Positions 33,930-45,834 of a stretch of 64,000 bases of DNA are shown one piece after another. The DNA is taken from positions 33,914,386 through 33,978,385 of the forward strand of contig NC_088650.1 of assembly GCF_964019385.1 (NCBI RefSeq). The letters are read 5' to 3'. Numbering within the stretch: position 1 is the stretch's first letter; the number at the start of each line of letters is the position of its first letter. Below the pieces are notes generated by a model. That model saw only the letters and a program-made list of their open reading frames with translations. It searched no databases and was not told the origin of the DNA. A program made the position numbers and the translations under genes. This DNA is from Sycon ciliatum (Eukaryota > Porifera > Calcarea > Leucosolenida > Sycettidae).

Positions 33930-34110
33930 GGCCAGTGAAGGTAAGGATCACCGTCAGATACGTTTCAGGAGAGGACACATCTCTTGCACTTCACGACAAG
34001 ATTCGCGAAGGATTATTCCGCCCTATGATGCCATCGGGAAGCGTTGCGAAAACTACGAATTCAAGGAGCTATTCCTGTCTTGGGTGATAAGCAAGGACTC
34101 CAAGTCATGA
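33930..34110 (+). CDS. Possible C-terminal exon, unrecognised
   Basis: The plus frame ending at 34110 reads RRIIPPYDAIGKRCENYEF then KELFLSWVISKDSKS before TGA. The composition is protein-like and a TACGTTTCAG acceptor lies at the 5' side (before about 33971). No family recognised. The strong donor-like GTGAAG/GTAAGG at 33937 would leave an intron of only about 30 bases, so splicing between these two sites is unlikely. Confidence 0.25.
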
Positions 34111-34368
34111 AAGCCTTCACGATACCATGAAAAAAACAATGGCTACGGAAAAATTAATGATGAATGCAACAGTGTTTTTCAGCTCATCTTTTTTATTTTT
34201 TTTATTTATTTCACTCAACTCGTGTGCGGATTGCTATCCAAGTCGCAATATTGCTTTGGAGCAGAGTGCAGGTTTTCGCGCTCTGAGGCTCCCACAGTTT
34301 CTCGCCAGGAAAACCGGCATCAGGCCCAATTGGGCTTAAAAGCCCAATCAGTATCTGACAGTTGGTAG

Positions 34369-35451
34369 ATGGCCCTAAACCAGAACATGGACCTAGCACT
34401 GCTCGAGCTTTCCGCACTCCACAAGCTGGCCCAGCAACTCCAAATCGAGAAGTGGAACTCGCTGCCCCGCCCGGACCTTGTTGCCGCCCTCAGGAACTCC
34501 GGAATCGGAACGCATCCGCCACACCACGGCTCTCCAGGTATGGATGCACTGATAGGCACAATTACCGATCCAGTGTCTTCAACCATTTCCACTCTAACTG
34601 CCGAGATGGTTTCTCAGCGAACAGAAAGGGATAGAGAAATAGTATGGATGAAGACAACCATTGAAGAGCTCACAGCAAGAGTTCTGCAACTGGAAGAGGG
34701 CGCGAGTCGCCAACGGCTGCATGTAACACCCTCAACCGTGAACATCCCCGGGGACCCCCGTACCAGCCCCATGACGTACTCCAGCGTAGCATTGCATGGT
34801 ACCAGTGGAATACAGCACGTGCCACATTCTCATCTACATGTAGACGGAGATCTACAGCAAACGGGCCACAACTCCACAGGTGCACGACCAACCAACACCA
34901 GTGCTGGAACTGTTCAAAACCAAACTGGTACGGGAACGAGTTCGAATGTCAACAACGCCCAGACAGACTCGGAGTGGAAAACGGCTAACTACCGAAAAAG
35001 CAAGCCCTCTAGCTCTGCCCAAAGTAGTAGGAGACACACCAGCACACCATACGGTACACGTACTGATAACGGTTTGCCGGCAGGGAACGACCCAACCGCC
35101 AGATCGGTAACATCGAGATTCATCAAACCGACACCAGTAAACGAATCTCCAAATGTGCTTGCTGGTACCACTCGCGTGCGGCGGAAAGTATTTTTCGTGG
35201 GGAATGTAAGTCCCGGCTGCTGAGCAACATCAATAGTGAAGTGGTGCAGTGACAGGGACGTGGATGTTCTTGCATGCTCAGTTTCCGAGTCAAGGTACCT
35301 AGGGACGTGGTACGCAAGAGTAAGTGTAGCAGAAGATGAAGCATCGAAGATCACGAACAAATCATTCTGGCCCGATGCCATACAACACACAGTTCGTCCC
35401 TGGTGGTTTGCAGATGAGTCAGCAGCAGGAGGCCACGATGGTCAATCCTAA
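34369..35451 (+). CDS. LINE ORF1 protein with one premature stop
   Basis: About 360 residues. The N-terminal helical part (LELSALHKLAQQLQIEKW) is followed by a coiled-coil-like stretch (TTIEELTARVLQLEEGA), a long Ser/Thr/Asn/Gly-rich linker, and a conserved C-terminal block starting KVFFVGNVSPGC. The block continues after the TGA at 35221 in the same frame (VKWCSDRDVDVLACSVSES, later SFWPDAIQHTVRPW), so that stop removes about the last 75 residues. Related CR1 ORF1 proteins bind element RNA. Confidence 0.75.
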
Positions 35452-35457
35452 ATTGTC

Positions 35458-38400
35458 ATGATAACAATGCCGTTCCCGAATGTTCATGCACCTACATTTT
35501 GTCCTCACCAACAACCACACGTCACTAATTCTGCTCACACCACTTCAAACCCAGACGCATCTGTTTTCGTACGTACTCAACATCCTCAGTCCCACTCCCA
35601 CCTCACTGAAGGCTCCTTCGCCATCCTCACCATAAACTGCAGATCTGTCCTCAACAAACTCTCAGAACTGCAAATAATACTGGATAACCTAGCACCAACA
35701 ATAGTTTGCCTTGCTGAAACATGGCTCTGTCCATCTAACCTGATGCACACACCCAACTACACTTGGTATCGTCGAGATAGGCCTACTGTCGAGAATAAAC
35801 GATCAACAGACGACTCCAGAGGCTATGGCGGAGTAGCCTTACTTGTACGAGATAACGTGTTCAGCTCCGTGACCCTACGCACTGACCTGCAACGCACGAG
35901 CTTCAAAGCAGTATGGCTCGAGGTATTTCCCATCTCTGCAGCCCCAATAAACATCCATATACAACCTCTCATTGTTGCCTGTATTTATCGCCCGCCATCT
36001 CAGACATCTTCAGAACTTTCGCATTTCTGCAATACACTGGAAGACAGCCTGCAGATCGTGTCCTCCAAGCCTGCATAGGTGTTTCTGACAGGCGACTTCA
36101 ATGCACGGCACTCCGACTGGTGTCCGTCTGACAGTACATCACCTACTGGTCAGAAACTACACGAAATCTTCCACTGCTTCGGTCTCAGCCAAATGGTTAG
36201 CTTCCCGACGCATGTTCCTAACACCCAACCACACGGTTCCTGCCTCGACCTTATCATTACCAATTCTCCCGAATCAATCTGCGACATAGAACCCAGCGCT
36301 CCACTGGGATTGTCGGACCACTGACAAATTCTATGTTCTCTACGTTTCCCTCTCCTATCTACTAATTCCTTGCGCAACAATACACCCTCCCAATATCTCC
36401 AATGGAATCCTTCCCGCCCCATTCGCTATAATTTTAACTTCCGTAAAGCAGCACCCCAAACTTGGGACCTTATAAACGAACATATCCAATCCTACGATTG
36501 GTCACCCCTCAGCGTTATGCCTGATGTCGATGTTGCTCTTGCGTACTTCGAGCATACACTCCAATACATCTTTGACCTGTACTTGCCGCATCACGCTCCC
36601 ACGCACCGGCCTACGTCTCCCTCATCAGACCCACCATGGATGACACCGGCTCTGCGCTCTGCTGTGAAACGGAAGCACGACGCATTCAGTGTTTCCAGGA
36701 AGTACCCGACAGCGGATAATCTGGCTGCTTATCGACGCCAGCGTAACCTCCTGAAGGACTTATCTCGACATGATTATCGCTCTTACATACGCAGCATCAA
36801 GTCCACGCTCTCAAGTAATGACCACCCGTCTCTTTCTCAGTTCGTCAGGCGACTACGTAAGCCAACTTCCACCAGTGCTCCCATAGCCTCAATGCAGAGA
36901 CCGGACGGCTGTATTGCTCATGATACTAGGGACATTGCAAACTTGCTCAACGTGTATTTTACCACTGTCGCACCTAGTGACGACCCACGATGGTGTATGC
37001 CATCTCTTGCGGAACACTCTGCTATTCTGTCCTCACTTGATTCCTTCCAGACCTCCCCATCCACAGTTAGGACCGTCATTAACAAGCTGAAAATCAATAA
37101 ATCACCTGGTTTTGACGGTCTTCCCAATGAAGTTCTTAAACGTCTGGCACCTTCAATTTCGTCTCCTCTCTCCACCATCTTCAACATCTCCTTTGCAAGC
37201 GGCGTATACCCACTTGTTTGGAAGTTTGCTGTTGTCACTCCCATTTATAAGAATAAAGGTCAGCACACTACCAATTATCGCCCCATTTCGCTGCTACCAA
37301 GTTTGTCGAAAGTATGTGAACGTGTTGTTTACAATATTCTGTATACACATTTCTCACCCGCGCTTTCTCAGTACCAGTCTGGCTTCTGTCGTGGGGACTC
37401 GGCCTCGCTACAGCTGACCCGCATTGTCCAGGAGCTGTACACTCAGCGACACCAAAGGCGCCATCAAGGTCTCTGCTTCTTCGACTTGGCCAAAGCATTC
37501 GATTCGGTATGGCATAGAGGGCTGATCGCAAAACTACGATCGTGCTACCGGATCACCCACCGCGCCAACAACTGGTTGTCGTCATACCTGAGCATGCGGA
37601 CCCAAGCCGTGAAAGCAGGCGGCCTGATTTCGGAGGATCGTCCAGTTAATACAGGTGTTCCACAAGGGTCTATTCTTGGCCCCCTGCTTTTCTTGATGTA
37701 CGTGAATGATTTGCCATCCGTTACTCCTGGCCTCTCGCTTTATGCAGATGACACCGCCCTTCACCGCTCAGCCTCCACCGAGCACGAACTAACGGTATCG
37801 CTCCAGCAGGGCATCGATGACGTGGTAAACTGGATGAAGATCTGGAAGCTACAGCCCAAAGTCCAGAAGACAAAAGTGTTGTATATTTCTGCACGTCCAC
37901 CATCTGCACCGTTAACGTTTCCGAACTGCACCCAGGCCCTGGAAGTTGTAACTTCTCACAGGCACCTGGGAATCGTTCTTGACTCGAAGCTATCATGGTC
38001 CGAACATGCTGACCATATTTGCCTTAAAGCATCCAGAATTTTAGGAACTCTGAAGCCCCACTGCCGTTATCTGCCTCACGACTGTAGATCTCTGTTTTTC
38101 TCTTTGTATATTTGTCCGATCTTCGACTACTGTGACGTAGCGTGGTGTGGATTATCAACCACGATATCAGACAAGCTCGAAGTTTGCCAACGAAAAGTAT
38201 TAAAAATGCTATTTTGCTTGCCCCCTGATGTCTCCTCTGCACAACTCTATGTTCTCGCTCGTGTTTGCCCCCTTTCTATTCGACGCAGTCTCCACAGCAA
38301 CATGCTAATTCAAAAGATAAAACTCGAGAAAGTACCAAGGCATCTTTTTCCCTATGACTGGTTTGTGCGGAGCCGTTCAACCAGGGCACAGGTCTCGCTA

Positions 38401-38562
38401 CCTGTAGCTCGCACTGTCCAGTTTACAAAATCCCCTTTGTTTCATTCCTATTCTGACTGGCTCAAGCTATCAAGCCTCGCCCACCACTGCCACAGCATGT
38501 CTCAGTTTCGCCAAGTTGTTTGTACTGAGTTGTGTTTTCCTGCAGCACTCACGCGTGTTTAG
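35458..38562 (+). CDS. LINE ORF2: APE endonuclease and reverse transcriptase, two in-frame stops
   Basis: The endonuclease begins at AILTINCRSVLNKLSELQ, with AETWL, VFLTGDFNARHSDW and GLSDH as catalytic blocks. Reverse transcriptase blocks follow: INKSPGFDGLPNEVLKRLAP, PIYKNKGQHTTNYRPISLLP, QSGFCRGDSA, FFDLAKAFDSVWH, GVPQGSILGPLLFLMYVNDL and the catalytic LYADDTALH. The order and length (about 1034 codons) fit CR1/Jockey-group LINEs, which nick DNA and prime reverse transcription at the target. TAG at 36076 and TGA at 36322 interrupt the endonuclease half. The RT half (36370-38562) is open for 730 codons. Confidence 0.9.
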
Positions 38563-38757
38563 CTAAACAATGTAATTTCCGGCTATCTCACTTAATTGGC
38601 TGAGCTTTGTTTTCCTCCCTGTTCTTTTCTTTCCATTGTTTTCTTGTTTTCTTTTGTACTTTTACCATGGCTGGTTATCGCCCTCATCTCTGGGGTTGCT
38701 CCCCACATTAGCAATGCGTGCACATGCTACGAGATTGAGTTTAATAATAACTCGTGG

Positions 38758-40010
38758 TCCATGACCAATTGGCACCCAAAGTGCGAGAGAGGGGTGATAG
38801 CCAACCACGGCAAGAAAAGAAAAGAAAGGGATCTTTTGACTTTTGACTTGGGCTTTTGCCCTCTGGTTGGTGGATCTGATCTATCCTCCCCACCGTTTAG
38901 GAGCCGCATCTAACGCCTGATCATGGGGTGGTGGCGTCCCACGGAAGCGGAAAGGTGGTTATTGACCAGGGAGTTGTACGACTCCTTGTTCTTGACCTGC
39001 CCGGTACGTGAACCCGTCGAATTTTTTTGTTGACTTTTGCCAGTTTTGGTATGCAAGGCAGCGCTGGGCGTGTGATGTTCCTGACTTCAATCATGCAGGG
39101 CCGTAGCACCCGACCCGGAGATTACGAGGGAAATTATGCACAATAGAGAGGTTCCGGGGTACGATTTTCCGTGCCAAAATCCGTATGGGCGCTACGGATT
39201 TTTTCCAGGCGTGCTCCATACGATTTTTCGGCACGGAGAATCCGTGTGGACTGGCTTTCATACGAACCATGTTTCGTATGGAGATTTTGCGTCATCGGGT
39301 GCAGAAAGATTTTTCGCGTACAAATTTGGTACGAGAAACATCGATTTTTCGCGGGAAGTTTTGATTTCGGTACAAATTTTCAAAATAAAAAGGCATAGCG
39401 CGGGAATGTGACGTGTTTGCGATCGTAACCTAGGCAATGACGGCAAACACATAAGTTCCGTACCCCGGAACTTTTCACTGCTCGAAAACGACGTATATAA
39501 AATCCGTAGAGCCTCCACGGATTTTGGCACGAAAAATCGTACTCCGGAACCTCCCTAATATCAGAGAGTCAAAGAAGTGGATGGAGGAGGGAACAGAGTT
39601 AGAGCTTCTTTTCGTCTTTGTTCTTTGGTTCATAGCCTGTCCGTTGCCCACTCCCGGCGGGTAAGGCGCAGGTGGGCGTTGACATTCTCTTTGAACGTCT
39701 GCAGTCCTTTCCTTGTTGGCTGGTTCAGCAGAACGCACTGCGGGAGCTGGTTCCAGACCTCCACAACAGCGTCAGGGAAGGACCGAAGGATATCATTCCG
39801 TGCTCTGAGCGGAAGAGTGGAAGTGAGCTGAAACTGGTGTGAGAGATGCTTTTGTGTGTGTTGGCTATGGCGTGATGTGTTGGTCGCTCGGGGTGGAAGG
39901 AGAGTGAGAAGCATGTCTGGGCCCGTTGAAAAGTGGAGCTTGTACAGAAAGCAGAGTGCTCCGACCATTCTGCGGGTGTCCAAGCATGCTCATAAAAACT
40001 TGATGAGAAT
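38758..40010 (-). mobile_element. Antisense LINE 3' fragment
   Basis: On minus, 39983-39630 reads the typical LINE ORF2 C-terminus: RNDILRSFPDAVVEVWNQLP, then FKENVNAHL. Its 3' UTR would run left to about 38758, where CTTGCCGTGGTTGGCTATCA resembles the 3' end of the adjacent plus-strand LINE. The two LINE tails would thus meet tail to tail. The UTR is interrupted by the MITE at 39146-39555. Continuity across the MITE is inference. Confidence 0.5.
39146..39555. mobile_element. 410-bp MITE with about 54-bp inverted repeats
   Basis: Left end GAGAGGTTCCGGGGTACGAT; right end ATCGTACTCCGGAACCTCCC, its near reverse complement. The match extends inwards through GTGCCAAAATCCGT. TA lies at both borders (39144-39145, 39556-39557). 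The interior has further CGATTTTTCG palindromes and no coding frame. TA duplication suggests a Tc1/mariner-type mobiliser. Confidence 0.75.
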
Positions 40011-40984
40011 TCTCCTCTAAATAATTATTGTTTCAACCCAAAGTCAAAGATAAGATGGCAGGAATTCTACATACAGTCATTGTATTTCGAATATTTGATA
40101 AGATTCATCAAGAGAAAAAAATTCCCGTTGATTCCGTAACAGGGCCATAACAGTACTAACACTGGAATTTCAGGATTTCCGGCGAAATGGGGTAATGAGT
40201 CTACTGACCTGAAATGGACATTATTCACCTGTTATGAAATGACCAGCTAGCGATCCCTGAATGTACAACAGTTAATTGAGAACGTGAAACGATGGAGTAA
40301 GAACCAAAGCAAAAAGAAAACCGTGCCATCCATCACGCTCCGCAGTTTCGCACGCAGGTAACCCCCTATACCTGTGCCCTGTAGATGCTGAAGACAAGCG
40401 AAATCTTCTGTTGTTCTGTTCTCTTTCTGTTGTACCCGAAATCCCTCTGATGTACCGCTGACTCTACGCTGAAGATCCAAGTATTTAATTCTCATTCGAA
40501 GTATAATTTTCAAATTCGCTTTCATGTTATTGGGTTCTATGCCCGTTTGAATTTGCGAATCAAAATAAAAACAAACAAACAAACATTCATTGCATTCCCA
40601 ACTCATCACAACCACGCGCTCTTCAGCCGAACCACACAGACACCAGCAAGGACACTTCCGTTGAGAGATAATATTGCTCCACGACTCTAGACAGCTGTTT
40701 CGCTCCCTGCCGGAGCTCATTAGAGGATGATAATGATGATAATGGAGGAATGATCATTCTTATACACCAGAAATGGCGCAAGTGCGTGCTTTCCACACAT
40801 ATCAATTTTTTTTCACGGCGCTCGAGCTGGTGTTCATTGTACAAAAAAATCACTACACTCTACAGTAAAATTTATTACTCAAATTTTGAAGATCAAAAGG
40901 AAAGCTTTGCAATAATAACAACAATAAAACGTAGCCTGTAGAATGTAAAAAGTCACTGAGTACAGTTTAATTCAATATCCATGT
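40011..40984. other. Unassigned, AT-rich sequence
   Basis: The 157-codon minus frame at 40247-40720 shows no domain. Nothing else recognised. Confidence 0.4.
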
Positions 40985-42119
40985 CCAGTATTTATAATAA
41001 AAATAATCTTCTGCAATTTATAGATTCTCACATGCGAGCAACCTGGGCCTCAGCAACAACCAGCTCAGCAGACTCCGGATGCCGAACCGATCGCTCACGG
41101 AAAAGACCCCGTGAACCCCGCAAACACATGATGCATGATCGCAACAGGGCAAATGAGAGACGGCATTTGATGTAAGATATTACGTGGGAGTACTGCTCCT
41201 TCCTCCTTTCCGCTCTCAATAACGCGATTCGGCGATAGAGTGATGTCGCCGCTCTTCCCATGCCACCACTTGCCGGCAGCACAACAGGCATGAACGTCGC
41301 ATGCTCCACCTCTCTCACTCTCTCTTCATAACATCGTCGCTTTTCTTTTTCATGGCGCCGATAGACAGTGGTGTGTGGTGCAGATCGATTTGAGCGTGCA
41401 TGAGGATTAAAAACCCGTATATCAAGAAAAGTACGCTCAAAACGACTGCCCCACAAACCACTGACCGCTACATCAAGCCGCGCATGCTCCTCCACAATAG
41501 CAGACCTGTATCTCATTCTCTCTCCAGTGAGTGGCTGCAGCTGTGGCTCAATGGACACATTGTGATAGGTCTCTTGAAGGAGAGAGGCTGTCACATCCCG
41601 GATCTCATTATGGCGGATAATGGTAAACCCACCAAGGGGACATGACAAGGCATGGTCAATAACATTGTCCCGTCCACAAGAGCAATGGGTTGGTAACCTC
41701 GGCGGCATCCAACCATAACGGAGGCACAAGCCGTCCATGAACTCAGCTTTGCTCAGTAAAAAACCATACTTTTTCAATGGACGGCAAGTCAGCCAACTCG
41801 AGGAGCCAGGTTCACGGGCGAGGACAATGGTGTGTCGCAAGGCGTCCGACGCATCATTGCTGATACGCCGTGCCGACTCCGCCTGGCTATGACGCACTTC
41901 CTTCTTCCTCTTCGCCTTCTCCCGCTGGATGCCAATCAGAGAATTCCCAATATCAGAAACACGATCCACGATACGCCGGGAGAGAGATGCTGTGATGGCG
42001 ACAGACGACTCATACTGGGCGCACAAAGTCATCGGGGTGACCAGGCCCAGGCCACCCAAACGACAGGGCATTGCTAGTACTTCCCTCAACACTGTGCCAG
42101 GCGGTGGCCGACCCGTCAT
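40985..42119 (-). CDS. RLE-type LINE, C-terminal fragment of the RT protein
   Basis: 363 open codons. Blocks: VLREVLAMPCRLGGLGLVTP (thumb end), then a CCHC finger (CSCGRDNVIDHALSC, i.e. CxCx7Hx4C), IIRHNEIRD, and a probable PD-(D/E)xK-like site spread over EEHARLDVAVSGLW and RTFLDIRVFNP. The CCHC-RHN-nuclease order after an RT is characteristic of LINEs with a restriction-like endonuclease (R2/NeSL group). The copy is 5'-truncated inside the RT, as target-primed reverse transcription often leaves. It lies head to head with a related copy starting at about 42290. Confidence 0.65.
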
Positions 42120-42748
42120 TGCGTCATTGCTGGTATATCAATGGCATATGCAAGCTGCTAAAATGGTAAAGTGTGAGAACAGCGATAAATGATCATATTA
42201 CGCGCTCATTGGTGGAGAAACACACCACACAGGCGACGAAAATCTTACGCGGAATACTGATGCCAATGGAAAGTACATGTATGTTGTTTAATAGGTGGTG
42301 GGCTGGAGACGCAACCTGTTCATTGTTCCTTACGGAGCCTCTGGGTCAGCCTTTGGTGGCTGATTCAGTGTTTCGCAGATGGTGGTGATCATCAGAGTAT
42401 TGCCAGGAGGGCTGTATGCACTGCCTGCCATCTCCTGCTACAAAAGTCCCACGATTCGAAGATGATGAAAAACCAGGCTGACCATCTGACCCGCCGGCTG
42501 TCGCTCTGGAGATCTGGTAGAATTCCCGAACTGGTGGAGGAGGGTGAGGCTATCCAGTCTCATCTGCCGATGCTCCATCATGCGCATCGTCGCTCGCAGT
42601 CACCAGAGCGGAGTGATGTGATATTAGCAATCTAGTGTTTCAGGGCAAGATTTCATCAGCCATTAGGTATCTCGCTCCCAATGTTTCTGGTGGAGTTCTC
42701 GCGATGAGTGACGTTGCCGATCCTACGACTGGTGCCACTGTGCGTTAG

Positions 42749-44074
42749 GTGTTGCTGGATAAGCACCCGCAGCCTGCAGTGCCTCATGATGATGTTCTTC
42801 TACCTGGGGAGGCAGAGCCGGCTATTCCTGTGATATTTCAGAGGCTAACCCCCGAGTTGATCAAAAAGCTCAGCCGACAAATGAAAGGCTCGTCTGGCCC
42901 CTCGAGCCTCGATTCGGACGCCTCGTGCAGGATGACAACCTGCTTCAGGGAAGCCTCGGATCGTCTTTGCTATGCTCTGGCTACGGCTGCAAGGTGCCTG
43001 TGCACGGAGACTCTCGAGGCCGATGCTATGATCGGCTTCACCTCGGCACGCCTCATACCCCTAGACAACAAACCTGGTGTTCGCCCAATTGCCGTTGGGG
43101 AGGTTTCCCACCATTTAATCTGCCGCGCGATCATGATTGTTGTGGAGAGCGACGTAAGAAGAGTGACGGCCCCAGGCCCATTGCAGACGTGCGTGGGTGT
43201 GCCATCTGCATGCGAGGCCGCGGTTCACACCATGTCAGCCTTGTTTGCACGGCCAATGGTGGAAGGCGTTCTGATGGTGGATGCGTCAAATGCGTTTAAC
43301 AGTCTAAACAGACAAGCCGCTCTACACAACTTGCTTCGTCTGTGTGCAGCGTTGGCAAGAGTATTCGTGAACACCTATTCCAGCCCAATTCGCCTTTTTG
43401 TGAGCGGTGGGGGCGAAGTGTTGTCAGCCGAAGGAACCTGCCAGGGACATCCGCTTGCTATGGCTATATACGTAATCGCCATCAACCCCCTAGTCAAGCA
43501 TCTGGCCCAGGTATGCCCTACTGCCACGCAGTCGTGGTATGCAGATGATGATTCGGCAGCTGATTGCCTCCAGCCCCTGCGTACATATTGGGATGAGCTG
43601 AAGGCGGTAGGACCTGGAAATGGGTACCATCCAAACCCATCCAAGACCGTGCTGGTTGTTAAGGCTGATGTACTTGACAGAGCAAGAGACATCTTCGGAG
43701 GAACAGGCATTAAAGTCACATGTTCTGGAAGCCGGTACCTGGGCGGCGGAATAGGCACCCTAGAATTCTGCCATGGATATCTGTCGGAGTTGGCAGGGAA
43801 ATGGGCTGATGAACTGCGGGTCCTGGCGGAGATGGCCAAGACTCAGCCTCACGCGGCCTACACCGTGTTCACTAGAGGCTTATCGAGCAGGTGGAAGTAC
43901 CATCTCCGCGCGATGGCATGCCCCAGCGACATCATTGCCAGCGTGGATGACGTGCTAAATACCGTCCTGCTGCCGACTCTCCTTGGGCACGATGTCTCGG
44001 GTTCGGGGTCGGTCCTTCCGCGAGCTCTTGGCCATGCCAGTTCGTTTTGGTGGTCTGGCCATTCCCGTTCTTAG
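42749..44074 (+). CDS. Reverse transcriptase of the RLE-type LINE (interrupted)
   Basis: RT blocks: SARLIPLDNKPGVRPIAVGE, VEGVLMVDASNAFNSLNR, GTCQGHPLAMAIYVIAINPL, and the catalytic TQSWYADDDSAA followed by VGPGNGYHPNPSKTVLVVK. The frame breaks near 44000, after SSRWKYHLRAM. The equivalent of the fragment's LAMPCRLGGLG block is found in the next frame (FRELLAMPVRFGGLA). It would reverse-transcribe element RNA at a nicked target; this copy is dead. Confidence 0.75.
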   Translation: MLLDKHPQPAVPHDDVLLPGEAEPAIPVIFQRLTPELIKKLSRQMKGSSGPSSLDSDASCRMTTCFREASDRLCYALATAARCLCTETLEADAMIGFTSARLIPLDNKPGVRPIAVGEVSHHLICRAIMIVVESDVRRVTAPGPLQTCVGVPSACEAAVHTMSALFARPMVEGVLMVDASNAFNSLNRQAALHNLLRLCAALARVFVNTYSSPIRLFVSGGGEVLSAEGTCQGHPLAMAIYVIAINPLVKHLAQVCPTATQSWYADDDSAADCLQPLRTYWDELKAVGPGNGYHPNPSKTVLVVKADVLDRARDIFGGTGIKVTCSGSRYLGGGIGTLEFCHGYLSELAGKWADELRVLAEMAKTQPHAAYTVFTRGLSSRWKYHLRAMACPSDIIASVDDVLNTVLLPTLLGHDVSGSGSVLPRALGHASSFWWSGHSRS

Positions 44075-44524
44075 CTCTCTGGCGCCACAAGAGCACGATG
44101 CTTCCATCAGGACCACAGCACCGCTGGTCCGGCTTGTGCTGCCGGATTACGCTGCTCCGACAACTCAAGTACCTGCACTTGCTGGCGCCAGCACCCCGGA
44201 CGAAGCTCGCTTGGTGACGGCCCCGAGCCGGCAGGCCGGTGATTTCCCCCTGCTGCAGTGAATTCAAGCGCGCAGCCCTCCGGTGGTGTTGCCGCATTGA
44301 CAGCGGTCCCGGATTCAGCGATTGTCCCCGTTGAGGCTGATCCGGTCATGGACGCCATTGGCACAGTGCGCGAAACTGCCCGCCAGCTCCGGTCTGTGCA
44401 GCTGAGGGAACATGAGGATCAGTCCCGGAACCTTCATGGCACCCTGTCACCACAACAGCAGTTGCTTCTGTAGACGGCTGGTGAAAAAGGAGTCTCCAGC
44501 TGGCTCACGACACCTCCTTCCCTC

Positions 44525-45282
44525 ATGCACAGAGTAACAATTCTGAACAAAGCCGATTTCCGTGATGCACTGTGCCTGCGTTACGGTCTTTCTTTGGATG
44601 GTCTCCCCAGTACCTGTGTGTGTGGGGCTGCCCTCACCACGGATCATGCTGTATTAGCGTGCCCATGTGGGGGATACCCCATCGCTCGCCATTATGAGAT
44701 TCGAGATCTCCTGGCAGAGGTAATGCGGGAGGTGGTGAAGGATGTGGAGACCGAGCCGACTCTGCTCCCATATGAGGGAGAGGATTTGCCAGGCCGTTCA
44801 GCCAACCGGTCGGCAGGAGCCCGCCTGGATATTCGGGCTCGGGGCTTTTGGTCCAGGCAGCAGGATGCTTTCTTTGATGTACGGGTCACTCACCCCAAAG
44901 CTTCCCTGCTGTCTCGTTCGGAAGTCCTGAGTCAGCTCCATGCGGATGAAAAGGCAAAAAAAGAACATACTGTGACAGAGTGAACAGAGTGGATCGTGGA
45001 GCCTTCACTCCTCTCGTTTTCAGTACCTCCGGCATGTGCGGTAAAGAGACGACATTGTGTTTGAAGGCACTGGCATCGCAACTGGTGGAGAAGCATAGCG
45101 AGCTTGCCTACTCCGTAGTGATGGGTGAGCTTCGAAGCCTCCTGTCGTTTACCCTGCTCCGTTGGGCAATAACATGCTTCCGCGGTTGCAGGGGTTCGTA
45201 TGGCCGTAGGCGAGACCACGGCTTCTTGCACCGCTGCCTGTCCAGGTCAGTGGCCTACACGGTACGCGTTTTAATTGTCTGA
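44525..45282 (+). CDS. Zinc finger and restriction-like endonuclease part of the same LINE (interrupted)
   Basis: FRDALCLRYGL precedes the CCHC finger CVCGAALTTDHAVLAC, then IARHYEIRD, and nuclease-like SAGARLDIRARGFW and DAFFDVRVTHP. A frameshift near 44960 moves the conserved tail (RGAFTPLVFSTSGMCGKE, LLSFTLLRWAITCFRG) into the next frame. The same block order in the antisense copy supports the assignment. Confidence 0.65.
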
Positions 45283-45694
45283 TTGTTTCTTTGTATGCGT
45301 TGCTTGCTTACTTGTAGTTTGTCTCCTGCAACCATGTTTCAACATTGTTAGTGCTTACGTTTGGTGATTTTGTTGCAGCGTGACCGCCAACTGCCATCTT
45401 CTCAGATTTGTGTTGGGTTTTAGTTCCCGTTATGGCAACAAAAAATTGGATTGAGTTTTTTCTTTCTTCAGATTCCTGACGTTTTGTTCATTTTTTTGTA
45501 TTGAGATTTTCTGTCATAATAATAATATTATGTAAGCAAATTTGCTTTGCCCGTACAAGAGGCTTGTTTTAGTCCAACATGCAGTTGAAGTACCCATAAC
45601 TCGCACTAGCAAACACACGAACATCCGGACATACCCTGTTCCCACCATAACAAGTTTAGTGTTGTACATGTACATGTACATTATTAATATTATT

Positions 45695-45765
45695 ATTATT
45701 ATTATCAAATTTTTGATAGGGCAATCCCCACAGGCCTAAGGCCTTCTTACAGGGTACCCTAGAAA
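45695..45765 (-). mobile_element. 3' tail of a non-LTR retroelement, antisense
   Basis: On minus it reads CCTGTAAGAAGGCCTTAGGC, then CTGTGGGGATTGCCCTATCA, then ATAATAATAAT: a diverged form of the tail found twice at 4243-4527. The hairpin (AAGGCCTTAGGCCT) is conserved. Confidence 0.5.
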
Positions 45766-45834
45766 TGAAAGTACTGAATTACGGAATAGATGCAGGGAAG
45801 AGCATAAGCGGACAATGTACATGTACATGTCTGT

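Larger units (their letters stand above)
34330..38757 (+). mobile_element. CR1-like LINE, nearly full length
   Basis: The element has ORF1 (34369-35451), ORF2 (35458-38562) and a 3' UTR ending ATTGAGTTTAATAATAAC. Both ORFs lie in the same reading frame with a six-base gap between them. ORF1 has one in-frame stop (35221-35223) and ORF2 two (36076-36078 and 36322-36324). There are otherwise no frameshifts, so this is a recently inactivated copy. The 5' boundary is uncertain, somewhere in 34250-34368. No target duplication was resolved. Confidence 0.85.
42290..45530 (+). mobile_element. RLE-type LINE, decayed copy
   Basis: The coding trace starts before the open frame: an in-frame stretch with SAIRYLAPNVSGGVLAMSD precedes TAG at 42746. 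The main RT frame is 42749 to about 44040, the middle part continues in another frame (43983-44261), then returns (44258-44983, with TAG at 44471) and shifts again (44980-45282). So there are about three frameshifts and two stops. The 3' UTR ends near 45530 in ATAATAATATTATG. It is the same family as the minus-strand fragment at 40985-42119 but clearly diverged. Confidence 0.7.
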
